From the NCBI GenBank assembly GCA_009829735.1, contig CM020618.1, positions 11,623,119 to 11,687,118 on the forward strand: DNA of 64,000 nt, given 5' to 3'. The notes below the pieces were generated by a model that worked only from the letters and a program-made list of their open reading frames with translations, had not been told where the DNA came from and searched no databases. The translations under genes were made by a program, and so were the position numbers. Source of the DNA: Pyropia yezoensis. Its lineage: Eukaryota; Rhodophyta; Bangiophyceae; Bangiales; Bangiaceae. Positions 33,498 through 44,260 of this stretch are shown one piece after another (within the stretch, counting starts at the first letter, position 1; each line of letters starts with the position of its first letter).

Positions 33498-36400
33498 CGG
33501 CAGCCTCGGCCAAGTGGGTCAAGAGGACGAACCAACCCTGCCGGATACTGCGGCGACCTAAGGGAGTCCGCCCACCTCGGGTAGGACTCCCCAAGGACGT
33601 AAACCCACGTCGGGTCATCGCGGTGCTGACGAGTGAGAGCTTCCAGGTGGCTGGACGGGTGCAACTTGCCCCCGGCCGCGCCTGTTGTGCCAGTATCGTA
33701 CTTGATACCGGGTCAGGAGCCTCCTTGATACGCAAGTCGCTATTACCAAAGGAGGTGAAGCTCCAACGCTGGAGGTCCAAAGCTGACCATATGATGGACA
33801 TCAATGGTGGGGTACTTCCCATCGTTGGTGCCGTGACCCTACCAACTAGGTTGGGGACCCATGAGGTCGACGTGACCTATGGTGTAGTTGAGAATATATC
33901 GGTACCCCTGCTTCTGGGTACCCCTTATGTCGTAACACAAGTGCCTTTGATTTGTGGCCCCGAGTACTGGGTCAAGTTGATGAATGGGGAGACTATTCCC
34001 ATCCTTGGTACGGGAAAGTCTGTGGCTCCTGTGACAGTCTCACAGTCGAAGCCTGTTTGCTCTGTGAGAAAAGGGTTTACTGCTACCCTGCGTTTAGCCC
34101 GCAAAGTCACGTTGCCCCCCAACTCGGTGGCGCACGTTGACGTTGTAACTGATTATGCGGGGAACGGGTTGGTGCATCCTCACCCCCGTCTTGCTCGCAA
34201 GCACCAAGTGCATGTTGCCCGTGACACGATGGACTCCAAAGCCGGAGTCCCGTGGAGGGTCCAGGTGATGAACCTGAGCCCGACGCCAAAGTACCTCAAG
34301 TCGGGAGCCAAGTTCGGCTATATCGACCAACACGAGGGACCGGTAGTAGCGGTCACCCTCAATGCGGGCGCGAGTAGCGATCCGAAGTCCGGAAAGGAGA
34401 AGCACCAAGCCAAGTCGGCCGCCTCTCCTCGGCCCCATGTGAACATGGAGGGTGTCCCCCCCAGGTTGAGGGTTCAAGTTGAACGCCTCTTGGACCAATA
34501 TCACAAGTTGTGGGATGGTCAATTGGGACTCATGAGAGCCACCCAACACCGGATCGAGTTGAAGCCCGGTGCACCCCCTATACGCCAACAACCGTATAGG
34601 GGAGGACCTCGTTCAAGGGCCCTCGTTAAGGAGCAAGTTGCTCGCATGGAGGCCCTCGATGTGATCGAGGCCAGCAACGCCGAGTGGGCGAGTCCGGTGG
34701 TTATCGTCCCCAAAGTTGATGGGACCCCCCGGTTCTGTATCGACTACCGTAAGCTCAACGAGAGCACGGTGAAGGACAGTTATCCCCTACCTAGGATGGA
34801 CGACTGTCTGGACTCTCTGGGAGAGGCAAACGTGTTCTCCACCCTGGACTGTAACGCGGGGTACTGGCAAATTCCCATTGCCCCGGAAGACAGGCATAAA
34901 ACTACCTTTACCTGACACTGTGATACCTTCCAGTGCAAGCGACTACCGTTTGGACTGTGCAACGCGCCGGCAACTTTCCAGCGCGCTGTGGACATGATTC
35001 TGGCCGGAGTACGGTGGCAGATCTGTCTCGTGTACCTAGACGATATTATTGTGTTCTCCCGAAGTCCGGAGGAACACATTGGCCATCTTGGCCAGGTGTT
35101 CAAGCTACTTGCTGACGCCGGTGTGTCACTGAAGGCGAGTAAGTGCCACCTCTTCACTCAAGAGGTGTAATACTTGGGACATGTTGTCCGTCCGGGGCGT
35201 CTCAGTGTTAACGAGAAGAACTTGAGGGCCATTCGTAAGGCTCAGTACCCCCGGACCCAGACCCAGATGAGGAGCTTCCTCGGGATGTGTAACGTGTAAC
35301 GACGTTACACCAAGGGCTTCGCCAAGGTGGCAAAGCCATTGAATGAGCTAGTGAGCTCAACGCTACCGAAGAACCTGCCTCCCCCAAGTCGGGTGGAGCA
35401 GGAAGCCTTTGAGACTCTTCGGGACCTTCTGCTGAAGCCCCCTATCCTGGCTATTCCCAGGTTGGGAGGCCACTACATCCTGTACGTGGACGCTAGCTAC
35501 GAGGAACTTGGTTGTGTGTTGCTTCAGCAGCAGCCGGACAAGGAGTACTTGCCGGTGGGATACTTCAGCAAGAGGCTGAACTCGGCCGAGAAGAACTACG
35601 GAGTCACCGAGTTGGAAGGACTCGCAGTGGTGTGGGCGGTGACGTCACTTCGTCACTATTTAGAGGGTGAGAAGTTCCTCATCCGCTGTGACCACCGCGC
35701 GTTGCAGTTCATCTTCAAGACGGACTGTACGAACACTCGTCTCAACCGGTGGAGGGTGCGACTGGCACCCTTCAGCTTTGACATTGAGTACCGACCTGGC
35801 AGGCAACATGCCCTTGCCGACGGCCTCTCTCGGGTACCTACCGAGGGGCTGGACAATCATTCAGTCGATGAGGACATCCCCATCGTGGGGGTAGTCACGC
35901 GCTCGGGTCAGGCGTTGAACCCCGAGGCGCCAGGGAACAAGAAGTACTTGCCCCTGTCCCTGGACGAGGTGGTGCAGGCCCAGGCCGAGAACCCCTTCTG
36001 CAAGTCGCAGAGGGATACACTGGATACAGTGGTTGAGACGCGCTTCTTTCTGGGAGACGATGGCCTCCTCATGAGGATGGGGGTATTCCAGGGGACCAAC
36101 CAACTTGTCGTCCCCGCATCCCTCAAGGACAGTATCCTTGAGAGGGAGCACAACGCTCCCACGGGCGGACACCTGGGGTCTATTAAACTCTACCAGACCC
36201 TGAGGACCAGGTACTACTGGCCGTCCATGGTGGTGGACATCTACAGTTGGGTGGCTGCCTGCACAAGTTGTGCACAGAACCGTCTGATGGAACGGCGCCC
36301 TACTACGGCTATGCTATTGTTCCCGGCCAAGGAGCCCTTCGCCGCGTTGGCGATGGACATCCTTGGACCACTGCCGGTGACCGAGGAGGGCAACCAGTAC

Positions 36401-37447
36401 CTCCTGGTCATCTGCGATCGCTTCACGAAACTTACGCGAGCGATCCCACTGGCAGAGATCACGGCCATGTCGATCGTGTCAGCCTTCCTAGATCACTGGG
36501 TTGCCGCGTAGGGCATCCCGGACAGTACACTATCGGACAATGGACCGCAATTTGCATCTGTACTGTTTCAGGGAGTGCTGGATATGTTGGGGGTTAAGGC
36601 AAACTATGCCACCCCCTACCACCCACAAACTAATGGGCAGGTGGAGCGCTTCAACAAAACTATTGTTCGGCAGCTGCGCCACTATGTGAGTGAGCACGTG
36701 AAGACGTGGGACCAATACATCTTCATTCTTACGACTGCCCATAATTCGCAGGTTCACTCATCTACCGTGGAAGTACCCCTAGCTTATGTGACCCCCCGTC
36801 GCGTGCGGTCTATCGCCGTGCGGTGGCCGCTCTCAACTAGGGAGGATGGTGGCAGTACGCCTACTCCTACTGAGAGTAAGGCGGAGTCCGCTGCTAGGCT
36901 TGAGAAACACATCCCTAAAGTCAGGGCTGAGATGGACAAAGCGCAAAAGCGCTACAAGCGTACTTTTGACAAAAAGATGCGCGATGCTAAGCATGTCCCC
37001 GAGCAGGGTAACTGGGTACTGGTTCACTCACACACCCCAACTGGGGGTAAGTTGGTATTCCGGACGAAGGGGCCGTACCAGGTCCTTCGTACTGATGGGC
37101 GGCGGTTCACAATCGAAAGTGACGATGGGGTCCGCACAGTAAACGGACAGGACGTCGTCAAAGTTGCACCACCGCCTGCAGGCGACCCAGCTTGGGCGCG
37201 TGCTTTGGAAGCGTGGCGCCTCCCCTCACTGCCTGCGGCCAAACAGGGCCCGCAGGAGTACGTGTTCGATAATTTCATCGACCACGGATGGGATGAAGAC
37301 ACTGACCGCCTCATGTTCAGGGTGCGTTGGTTCAATAATAAGGCCAAGGATGATACGTGGGAATATGTGGAGGACCTTCCCGCTGAGAAGGTCCGGGCAG
37401 TCTGTGCCCGGAATGAGATAGACCCTGACAGCCCCCCCTCAACGTGA
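33464..37447 (+). pseudogene. pol: pol: protease, RT, RNase H, integrase with chromodomain
   Basis: A single frame with four in-frame stops: TGA 34913, TAA 35168, TAA 35297 and TAG 36509. Domains in order: aspartic protease with LDTGSGASLI (about 33700-33730); RT with CIDYRKLN, TLDCNAGYWQIP, LPFGLCNAPATFQR and YLDDIIVFS (about 35034); RNase H with LYVDASYEELG and CDHRALQF; integrase zinc domain H-x4-H...C-x2-C (HNAPTGGHLG ... CTSCAQ); integrase core with MDILGPLP, SDNGPQF and HPQTNGQVERFN. At the C-terminus is a chromodomain (YVFDNFIDHGWDEDTDRLMF ... WEYVEDLP). A chromodomain is typical of chromoviruses, which use it to choose chromatin targets. Everything but the stops looks intact, so decay is mild. 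Confidence 0.97.
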
Positions 37448-37558
37448 GGGAAGGCCGAGTAACAGTGCCAAGAGAGTGCTTCCAGTCGAAGTGGTACGCA
37501 GAGTGGCTGTTAACGACAGCCCTAACGTTCACACTCTCACAACGAAGGCAGCTGCCAA

Positions 37559-39670
37559 CTAGGCATGCATGCTAGGCTCTCCAACCCCACGGCCCTCGCC
37601 CTCACGTGGAGGCGAGCGGCGAGACCCACGCCGATAGCGTTCCCCACCAGTCGGCGGGGCCGGCAGCTCCAAGTCGGAACCGTCGCGCCCCTCACGGTCG
37701 CGCAAGTGGCGACGACCACGGCTGCTCTTCTGCTTAGTCTTGCGCGCAAGTTGGGGACGCAGACGCTGGACAGACTCCGTCTCCGACGGGGTAGAGGAAT
37801 CCGAAACGGAGTAAGACAACTCGTCTTCCGACACGGAGGGAGAGCGCCGCAAACGACGGCGGCGATGGCGAGGAGGCGAGTAAGCCCGGCTCGCCCAACG
37901 TTTGCCACGCCCAAGTGGGGCTGGCTGGGACACAATAGCCCCAATGCGAGCCAACTCGACCGTCATAAACCCCGCCACCGACTCGCAACTCGCGATCGCC
38001 ACCGCAGTACGAACGCGCTCCTCAATTTGAGGAGTCTCGGAAGCTTGAAGGGATGCGGTCGACACGGCGACCCAGGAAATGGTGCGCACCAACGTGGTGA
38101 TCATCATCTCTGAGGTCAGAGGCGTGGCCGGTAACACCAACTTGGGATATGCCGTCCGAAGAGTGGCCCTCGAGTTGAAGGACACCGGGGTGGACGAGTC
38201 AACAGCCACGCCAGTCGGGATGTCCCCGTGCGGCTGGTAGGGGACAGGAGGAAGCGGAGTGGCACGCCGAGGTGGCGGTTCCAAAGTGTAACTGCGTCCC
38301 CTACTCGGGGCCCATACAGTTGGTTGAAGCAGGTAGTCCTTGTGATCCGGCACGGCCATCACGATGGCCTTGTCCGGGGGCGGCGCACTGTGGCGATCCC
38401 CCCCCGGGGCATACGGGTAGTCCCCGATGCCCAACCCCTCTCGTAGTACCACACGGCCGTCGTGAAGCTCACGAGCGACCCACACGAACTGGCGAAGTGC
38501 GCCATTGTCCTTGGGCCCGCGGTTGGGGCGGCGCAGCTTGTGCTCGATGCTCTCCCACTCAATGAGCTTGTGGAGACGGAGCATCGCCTCAGGTAGAGAG
38601 AGTTGTCCTGATGAGCAGCCCTCAGCAACGAGCTGGGGGGTGAGCTGCTCCAAACCATGGATAAGCCGGAGGGGAAGATGCCAGAGCATCCCCCGCCGCT
38701 GAACACAAGACACCCAGGTGGACATGACCTCGAGGAGCCACTGGGTTGCCAACATGGCCCACACCGGGTGATCTGGGCCAGCCGTCAACATGAAGGAGCC
38801 GAAGTGGTCAAGCAACCGTGGCAGCAACGCAGGGAACCCGTAGGGGACCTCAACTTGAGGCCACCACTCGGGCTTCTTCTGGTAGTACTGCTCCTTACTG
38901 GCAGCAGACTGCTGAGGAAACTCAAGTTGAGCCGAGGTCACCAAGTAGGGACCTCGCTGGAAATCCTTCTCCATCCGCACTTCAAAGTGATGAGTGTGCG
39001 GATCGGCCTCGTGAAGGTAAGGGGGACGAGTTGCCACCGCGTCCCAAGTAAAGGTCGGCAAGTGGCTGTGACCCGGGGTAGTTCCCCCGCGGTCCACCGT
39101 GGCCTTGGCCCGCTGTACGTCTTGGACCTCGTCATCGTCCAGGAAGGCAAACTGGTCCGTCCTGAAACAGGCATGGAACCCGACCCTAGGGGGATTCTTC
39201 TCCCGTATGCGGTCCCATACCCGACTCATCGCTGTGCCAAGTCGGCCACTGCGAAAACCAGTCAACCCCTCCTTATATAGAGTCCAAGCGGGGGAAAACC
39301 ACCGCCCCAAGGCCTCACGTGGGATGACGCGGCCCGCCTCCGGGGGAGATCCCGCCGCCAACCCAAAGCCGGGTTACGCGCGAGTCCTATCCCCCGGAGC
39401 AAGCGCGGAGACTCCATCGGAAGTCCCGGTGGGCGCTACACCGTAGAAGGTGTCCTCCCTACGTTCCTCAAGAGAGTCAGTCTCCACCCCCGGGGTCACC
39501 ATTGCCCTCCCCAAGTTAGGGAGAGACGCCCTGGCTGCAGCTGCACAAGACCCGCCTCGACTTGAGGGGGGCTCGGATCGTGGGTAGATGGGTGGCCTCC
39601 CAAGCGTGGGGCGGCGCAGGGGAAGGTGAAGGAACGGTGTTGGTGGTGGTGAAGTGAGAACCGGGGAGAG
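37559..39670 (-). pseudogene. Antisense ORF of the Ty3/gypsy element, family unknown
   Basis: It lies between pol and the 3' LTR and is read on the opposite strand from an in-frame start near 39646 (MVTPGVETDSLEERREDT) to TAG at 37561-37559. A single TAA (about 39375-39373) interrupts it, where the second copy at the right edge of the window has TCA. The protein, about 695 residues, has a long globular-looking N-terminal part (for example TFTWDAVATRPPYLHEADPH and HGLEQLTPQLVAEGCSSGQL) and a C-terminal Arg/Ser-rich, acidic-patched tail ending near MHA. It has no zinc knuckle, signal peptide or membrane span. Antisense ORFs in this position are known in some plant LTR elements. The function is unknown here. 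Conservation with the copy at 62222-64000, which stays fully open, argues that it was a real gene. Confidence 0.75.
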
Positions 39671-39828
39671 CAAGCTGCCGAGTGGGCAAGCTTGAGGAGA
39701 GGGGCGGTCAACGTGACCGCCTCCCCGTCCACGTTACGTACTCGAGGGGGGACAGCAAGTCGCGCCCCCCCAACGCCGGACGTGCGTTTACACGCCCCCT
39801 CAAAGGGCCGACCGGGTCGGTCGGAACT

Positions 39829-39841
39829 GAGGAGAGGGGAG
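39829..39841 (+). other. Polypurine tract
   Basis: GAGGAGAGGGGAG directly abuts the 3' LTR, as expected for the plus-strand primer. Its reverse complement follows the LTR fragment at 61884. Confidence 0.75.
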
Positions 39842-40310
39842 TGTGGCAGTATTGACCCCCAGGTAGGGGGGCAACGCGTGACATGCAAGGGGCGGCAGGC
39901 CACTAGCCTGACCCGTTCCTCCCCCTGCATTTGGGTCCATATTCCCTAAGTTTGGGATAGTTAGCTTAGTAGTAAATCCAACTTGGATTTGAGGGTTTGC
40001 TGCATTTATCGTCTTGAATTTTCGTGTGGCCCGGTGGGCAGGTGCTGGGGTGGGAGATTCTGAGTGGCGAGATTCTGAGGGCACCCTGGGGGAATAAGGG
40101 GAGGGACAGCGGGGCTTGGCCCTGCGTCCCCGTCCCGACCAAGAAACTGTTGGACCACACACCATCCTCTTGTTTGTCCGTTGGGGGATTGCCCCACACC
40201 AGGGATAGAGTGTGTGCGACTTGCACTTCTTCCGGTTCCTCCGACACGGAAGGCAGCCCTTGTACACCGCCCCACCTTGGGTGTCGCGTGTGCAAGAGGT
40301 TTTTGGCACA
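39842..40310 (+). repeat. 3' LTR
   Basis: 469 bp, matching the 5' LTR with about 25-30 differences. The terminal GCCACA is mutated to GGCACA. Confidence 0.97.
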
Positions 40311-41032
40311 GTGCGGGTGCCCAAGTCCGGCGCCCGGGTATTGCTGACCACGTCTCGAGCGGTGCGGCAACGGCTTCACGTGGACGCCACTGTCCGTGCC
40401 GGGAAGACTAGATCCCCCTACTGACCAGAATGCCGACGACAGCCGCCGAGCGCCGCTGCAGACGTTCTCGCGCCCGCGCAGCCACAACTACTTTGCCATG
40501 GCGGCCGGTAAGGATGGGTTCACTGTTGTCGTGTATCCCGGCAGCTTTCACGTTGTCAATCGCCTAGGGAAGAATCTGGATGTCCCGCATCTGGGTGAGA
40601 CCTGAGAGGGTGGTTGTGCCTGCGGGTGGTCTCCTCGTCGGCCGCGCGGACGTTGCTCACTGTGGTGCCGGGCACGAGGACGATCTCTAGCGACTGCGCG
40701 CCGCGCCGGCAGAGCTGTCCTACTCGCAATCCATCCGGCTGCACCTCTACCTACAACTTTTTGAAGAGCCGCTGCAGAACGCGATATACAAGGTCCCTGG
40801 GTGGTTGTTTGGTGAGGGCACTGGCGCCCCGTGTCTCGAGCCGAGCAAGAGCAATAATTGTGCCGAAATGGTCTACGCCAGTGACGTGGAAGATGCCCAC
40901 TCTGCAGAAGGGGCGAACATGTCAGACACCTCGTCCCGGGACAAGGATGATCAAGATGATGCAGAGGACTCTCAGCAGTCGAGCTCGTCCGATGAAGAAT
41001 ACGATCCTCGAGGGCCGCCGAGGGTTGTGTAG
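40311..41032 (+). pseudogene. 2OG-Fe(II) dioxygenase-like C-terminal part of the split gene
   Basis: Directly after the LTR the interrupted frame resumes (codon boundary restored at 40316/40317 once one target-site copy is removed). The first segment has LLTTSRAVRQRLHVDA, with an H-V-D triad (40377-40385) that fits the iron-binding HxD of 2OG-Fe(II) oxygenases. After a frameshift near 40395 comes NYFAMAAGKDGFTVVVYPGS. After another near 40605 comes VVVPAGGLLVGRADVAHCGA, with a likely distal His (40658-40660), then a TAG (40688-40690). SIRLHLYLQ follows, whose Arg could bind 2-oxoglutarate. A Ser/Asp/Glu-rich acidic tail ends at TAG 41030-41032. Order and spacing suit a double-stranded beta-helix dioxygenase or cupin. 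Linked to a nuclear ParB-like part, a nucleic-acid or chromatin substrate is plausible but unproven. Confidence 0.6.
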
Positions 41033-41294
41033 TACTTTGCAGCGTTGTCTCTCTTGGCTACGACCGCTTTGGTATTGTTGCTTTTTCTCATTTGTGGAAA
41101 GGTTGAGGACGTGGCCCGTCGGCTTTGCCATGTGATAATGTCTCCGTGAGGTGTTCACGCCCACGTTCCAGGTGTCGATTTTCATAAAGAGAACTCTGGA
41201 CGGCTCGCCGTATTGTCCACGACACGATGACGCTGCTCATGAGATGACACAGTCGGCGTGCGTGCCTCTTGTAGTTGGGCACAACCCCTGGTTT
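41033..41294. other. 3' flank of the dioxygenase-like gene
   Basis: No ORF with motifs. It separates the acidic C-terminus of the split gene from the first palindrome at 41295. Confidence 0.4.
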
Positions 41295-41530
41295 GCGTTA
41301 TGTGCATAATGCGAGCACTGGACGGGCGCTCGTTTGACGGGGCAAGAAACATCTGACAGGATTACATTTGCACAGCAAGGAAGGGTGAACAAGCCCGCCC
41401 CTGTGTCGTTGCTCAAAAGCGCCCCACCGGGGCCAGACTGCATTGCAATCCGTTGAGACGCGTTATGTACATCACGCGAGCGCGGGCTCGGCGCGGGTCC
41501 TCTGAGACCTCGCGATGTTATGTACATAAC
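41295..41530. repeat. Palindrome cluster 1 (TTATGTACATAA core)
   Basis: Three related palindromes: GCGTTATGTGCATAATGCG (41295-41313), CGCGTTATGTACATCACGCG (41459-41478) and GTTATGTACATAAC (41517-41530). They are variants of the 20-bp perfect palindrome repeated at 53467-53556. The distances here are about 164 and 55 bp, less regular than in the second cluster. Confidence 0.85.
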
Positions 41531-42000
41531 AAACCCATGGTTTCAATGCTGTAATTCTTTTAAACGCTTGGTAGATATGTTGGTAATGGACAACTCGGAC
41601 GAGGCGTTCCCTGTACTGGAAGCAAATTTACTTGTACTTAAGATACGACCAGTGTCAGTCTCCTTGCCGGTCTCCTCTCGGCACCGTCATCGCCGCTCCT
41701 CTCCACGTCTTCTGTCCGCACGGTGCTACCTTGGCTGCGTTCTCTTCCGCGGTTTGTGGCCCCTCCTCTGCGTTACCACTATGCCGTCAAGCAATTCTGT
41801 AGAGGTGGTCAACCTTGTCACAATCTTCGCAGAGCGTACCGCGTTGGCGGTAGCGCGAGCAGAGACGTCTTCACCATCTTTGCCGTATCCTTTTGGGGTT
41901 GTCGTCTACGTCCTTGGGTCTTTGCGCGATCTGTTTGTCCTCCATTATCTGGAGGGCAGGGGGGGGCTCTTGGCCGCGCCTGTACTAGGGCGCCCTCGCC
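41531..42000. other. Upstream region of the SET gene
   Basis: A + frame opens at ATG 41781 (MPSSNSVEVVNLVTIF) and runs to the G-tract at 41960-41967, where an indel could join it to the SET frame. In the SET frame itself a TAG lies at 41986-41988. The real start of the SET protein is therefore unresolved. Confidence 0.35.
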
Positions 42001-42954
42001 GTGGAGGACGCGGAGGTCGCGCTGCACGTGTCGGCCGCACACCTGGGGCTGTATGTTGCCCAAAGCCGCTTGGCGGGTGGGACGGCCGGTCGTGGCGTCT
42101 TTGCGTTGCGCCCGCTCAAACGACAGGACGCGATTGAACTTTTCTGGGGGGCTCTTGTGTACGCTGACCTGACAAAGCAGCGGGTCAAGACGCCGCGGTA
42201 TGCCGCTTCTGTGCTGGGTGCCCACGGCCCCACGGCGCGGGAGTTTTCGGAGCGCGCGATGGAAGTGGTGTTTGACGACTTGGACGTTGATGGCCCGAAT
42301 GACGTGGTAGAGGCGGACGTCGGGGGGGGTGGGCCGGGTAAGCAGAAGCACGGTGACGTTCGCCCTCGCAACCACCGCCGCAGTCGGTAAGATGGCGACG
42401 AAGGGGGGGGGGGTGGTCGCACAATGCGAAAGCGACAGAGCCAAAAAGGCCACAACCACGGTGGCGGCCCTGCTGCTGACCTTGGTACCGCAACATTGGC
42501 TGGGTGCAGGGTCGTGCCGACATCTCTGTTTATCGTACCGTCACCACTGTGTGTGACGGGCTGTGTCAATGACGGGCGGGCAACGTCCCCGGTTGATGCC
42601 GAAGCGACATTGGCCCAGACGGGCGCCGGGCCCGCGGACAGTGATGGGAGACGAGGCGGCGCCGGCGGCAGACGTGCCGACCGGGGAGACGTCTGGCTGG
42701 GGCGGCCAAACGTGGCCATCGTCGCCAATGTCGACGACGCGCAGCCGGTACGGCCGACGCCTGCACACTTTGTCAGGCCCGACATGATCGTGGTCATCGC
42801 GCTGAGGGACATTGCCGTTGGTGAGGAGCTCGTTGCGGATTACGGGGCGGACTATGTGTTTTCTTCGGCCGACTGGGAGCGACGAGGCCGGGCAAGTGGG
42901 GCGGGCGTGCTCCTGAGCCACTCGACACCCCACACGTTTGCCCCCTTGAGCTGA
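42001..42954 (+). pseudogene. SET-domain protein (lysine methyltransferase-like)
   Basis: One + frame, open from about 41989 to TGA 42952-42954, with a single internal TAA (42388-42390). The N-terminal SET half reads GRGVFALRPLKRQDAIELFW (about 42088-42147), the usual S-adenosylmethionine-binding G-x-G-F and acidic-strand region. The C-terminal half reads VVIALRDIAVGEELVADYGA (about 42790-42849), the classical I-x-x-G-E-E-L-x-x-D-Y-G block. Between them a long Gly/Arg-rich insert replaces the normal spacing, and the canonical NHSCxPN is only hinted at by CVNDGRATSP and GRPNVAIVANV. No post-SET cysteines are seen. The likely role is protein lysine methylation in chromatin. The start is uncertain. 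An AATAAA signal lies 175 bases downstream. Confidence 0.82.
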
Positions 42955-43128
42955 TGAAGAGTGGGGTGGGGTGTGCCCTTTTTTCGTTGGCACTTTGGCG
43001 GTGGGGGGGGAAGGCCGGTCTTGCAGACACGCAGGTGGGGGAGGGAAACGTGTGAACATCAGCCACGCATGCGCACAGAGAAGAGCTAAGAAGAGAAGCC
43101 AGGATGAAGAAGAAAACAACAGAGAGAC

Positions 43129-43134
43129 AATAAA
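43129..43134 (+). terminator. AATAAA polyadenylation-type signal
   Basis: AATAAA 175 bases after the SET-gene stop, in otherwise GC-rich sequence and in the short gap before a convergent gene. Only position and sequence support it. Confidence 0.45.
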
Positions 43135-43171
43135 AAGCCGACGCCAGCCAGCCGGTGGCTGCGGCTCCCTG

Positions 43172-44260
43172 TCAATGGCGGCCAGACTCCGGCCCTGCTG
43201 GCGGGTTCAAACCCCCACCCCCACCCAATCCGCCCTCGCACCCGCCCCCACCGGAGTCATCCGACCCCTGAAGGGAGTCGTCGTCGTCGCCCCGCTGCCG
43301 CGCAATGCCTGCACGCACGAGCGCATCGCGTAGCTTCTCGTTCCGGCGCGTCTGGTGTGCCAAGTCCGCGAATATCGTTTGCAGATTCCTCGAGGATTCG
43401 AGGAGCCTCTCCGACATCCCGGCCAGCATGCTCAGCGCCTCAGTGATGGGAGGAGTGGCGGGATCAAACTCCTGGGACACGCGCACGGGAACAACCTTCT
43501 TGGATGGTGTGCCAGTGAACACCACGTTGGGCACGTCAGTACGCAGCAGCGCGGCCAGACAGTTGGTCGTCTGCAGCAGGTGCTGTACGTGTGCGGCTTG
43601 CTCTGCCACCCGGCGGTTGAGGTCCTCCATCACCCCACGGCGCGCGCCCGTAAGTCTGCGACGGAGGAGCTGCCTCTTGGTCTCTCGGCGCGCCTGGCCA
43701 TCCTGTTCGGCCGCCCCCCCAGCCCCAGTGTCCGGTTCGAAAAAACCGATGCGCGTCAGCACGTCTTTGTTGCTGGCAAGGTGTGACTCGTCGGGTGCGG
43801 GGCCGGCCCCACCTGCCCCCTCCTCCTCGTCGTTGTCAACGGCGGCATAGCGCGGGGGCGGCTGCGCCGCTGCCGCTCCCATCCCCCCGCCCGGTGCGGC
43901 CGCCACGGAATCGATGGCGCGCTCACCTGCCGCGCCGCCCTCGCCGGCCCACTCGGATGGCGCACGTTTCCCGCGCGTCGTAGACACGCGCCGCAGGAAA
44001 TTTATCACGTCGTCCTTGACGGCCGTCGACAGGTCGAGCCGTCCCGGGCTCTTCAGTTCGACTTTGCTGCTGGTCCTTCCCGGTCCTGCCCCATTGCCGC
44101 CATCCGCCTCGATATAGGCCTCGAGTGCCAGGCGCCGCAAAGACGCCACAGCTTCATCGGCAACGTCAAAGACAGTGCGGAGTACATCTGGGTGCACATC
44201 ACGCGCGACGGCCACTCGGGCCTTGGCGGCCGCGACACGGCGCGCAGGGTGCCGATGCAT
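43172..44260 (-). CDS. Intact unknown protein, mostly helical with Gly-rich ends
   Basis: An uninterrupted minus-strand frame from ATG 44260 (MHRHPARRVAAAKARVAV) to a stop at 43172, 362 residues. The frame is open further upstream to 44431, but that part reads through a poly-C tract, so the downstream ATG is preferred. A helical segment with FDVADEAVASLRRLALEAYI is followed by DLSTAVKDDVINFLRRV. A central Gly/Ala/Glu-rich linker comes next. A basic, probably coiled-coil region (RRETKRQLLRRRLTG ... RRVAEQAAHVQHLLQTTNCL) and a C-terminal helical stretch (ALSMLAGMSERLLESSRNLQ ... RRNEKLRDALVRAGIARQR) precede an Asp/Ser/Gly-rich tail. I recognise no family. It is convergent with the SET gene. Being free of stops in a neighbourhood of broken genes suggests that it is either younger or maintained. 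Confidence 0.6.
   Translation of the reverse strand: MHRHPARRVAAAKARVAVARDVHPDVLRTVFDVADEAVASLRRLALEAYIEADGGNGAGPGRTSSKVELKSPGRLDLSTAVKDDVINFLRRVSTTRGKRAPSEWAGEGGAAGERAIDSVAAAPGGGMGAAAAQPPPRYAAVDNDEEEGAGGAGPAPDESHLASNKDVLTRIGFFEPDTGAGGAAEQDGQARRETKRQLLRRRLTGARRGVMEDLNRRVAEQAAHVQHLLQTTNCLAALLRTDVPNVVFTGTPSKKVVPVRVSQEFDPATPPITEALSMLAGMSERLLESSRNLQTIFADLAHQTRRNEKLRDALVRAGIARQRGDDDDSLQGSDDSGGGGCEGGLGGGGGLNPPAGPESGRH

Larger units (their letters stand above)
31679..40310 (+). mobile_element. Ty3/gypsy chromodomain retrotransposon with antisense ORF
   Basis: A full-length 8.6-kb element: 469-bp LTRs (31679-32147 and 39842-40310; TGTGGC...GCCACA ends, the last copy mutated to GGCACA), a primer-binding site at 32150, gag, pol (PR-RT-RNase H-INT-chromodomain), a long antisense ORF and a purine tract just before the 3' LTR. 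The flanking pentamers are GTGCT and GTGCG, a 4-of-5 match expected of an old 5-bp target duplication. By eye the two LTRs differ at about 25-30 positions (about 94% identity), so the insertion is not recent. Gag and pol carry several in-frame stops. It sits inside the ParB-like/dioxygenase gene, in the same orientation. Confidence 0.97.
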
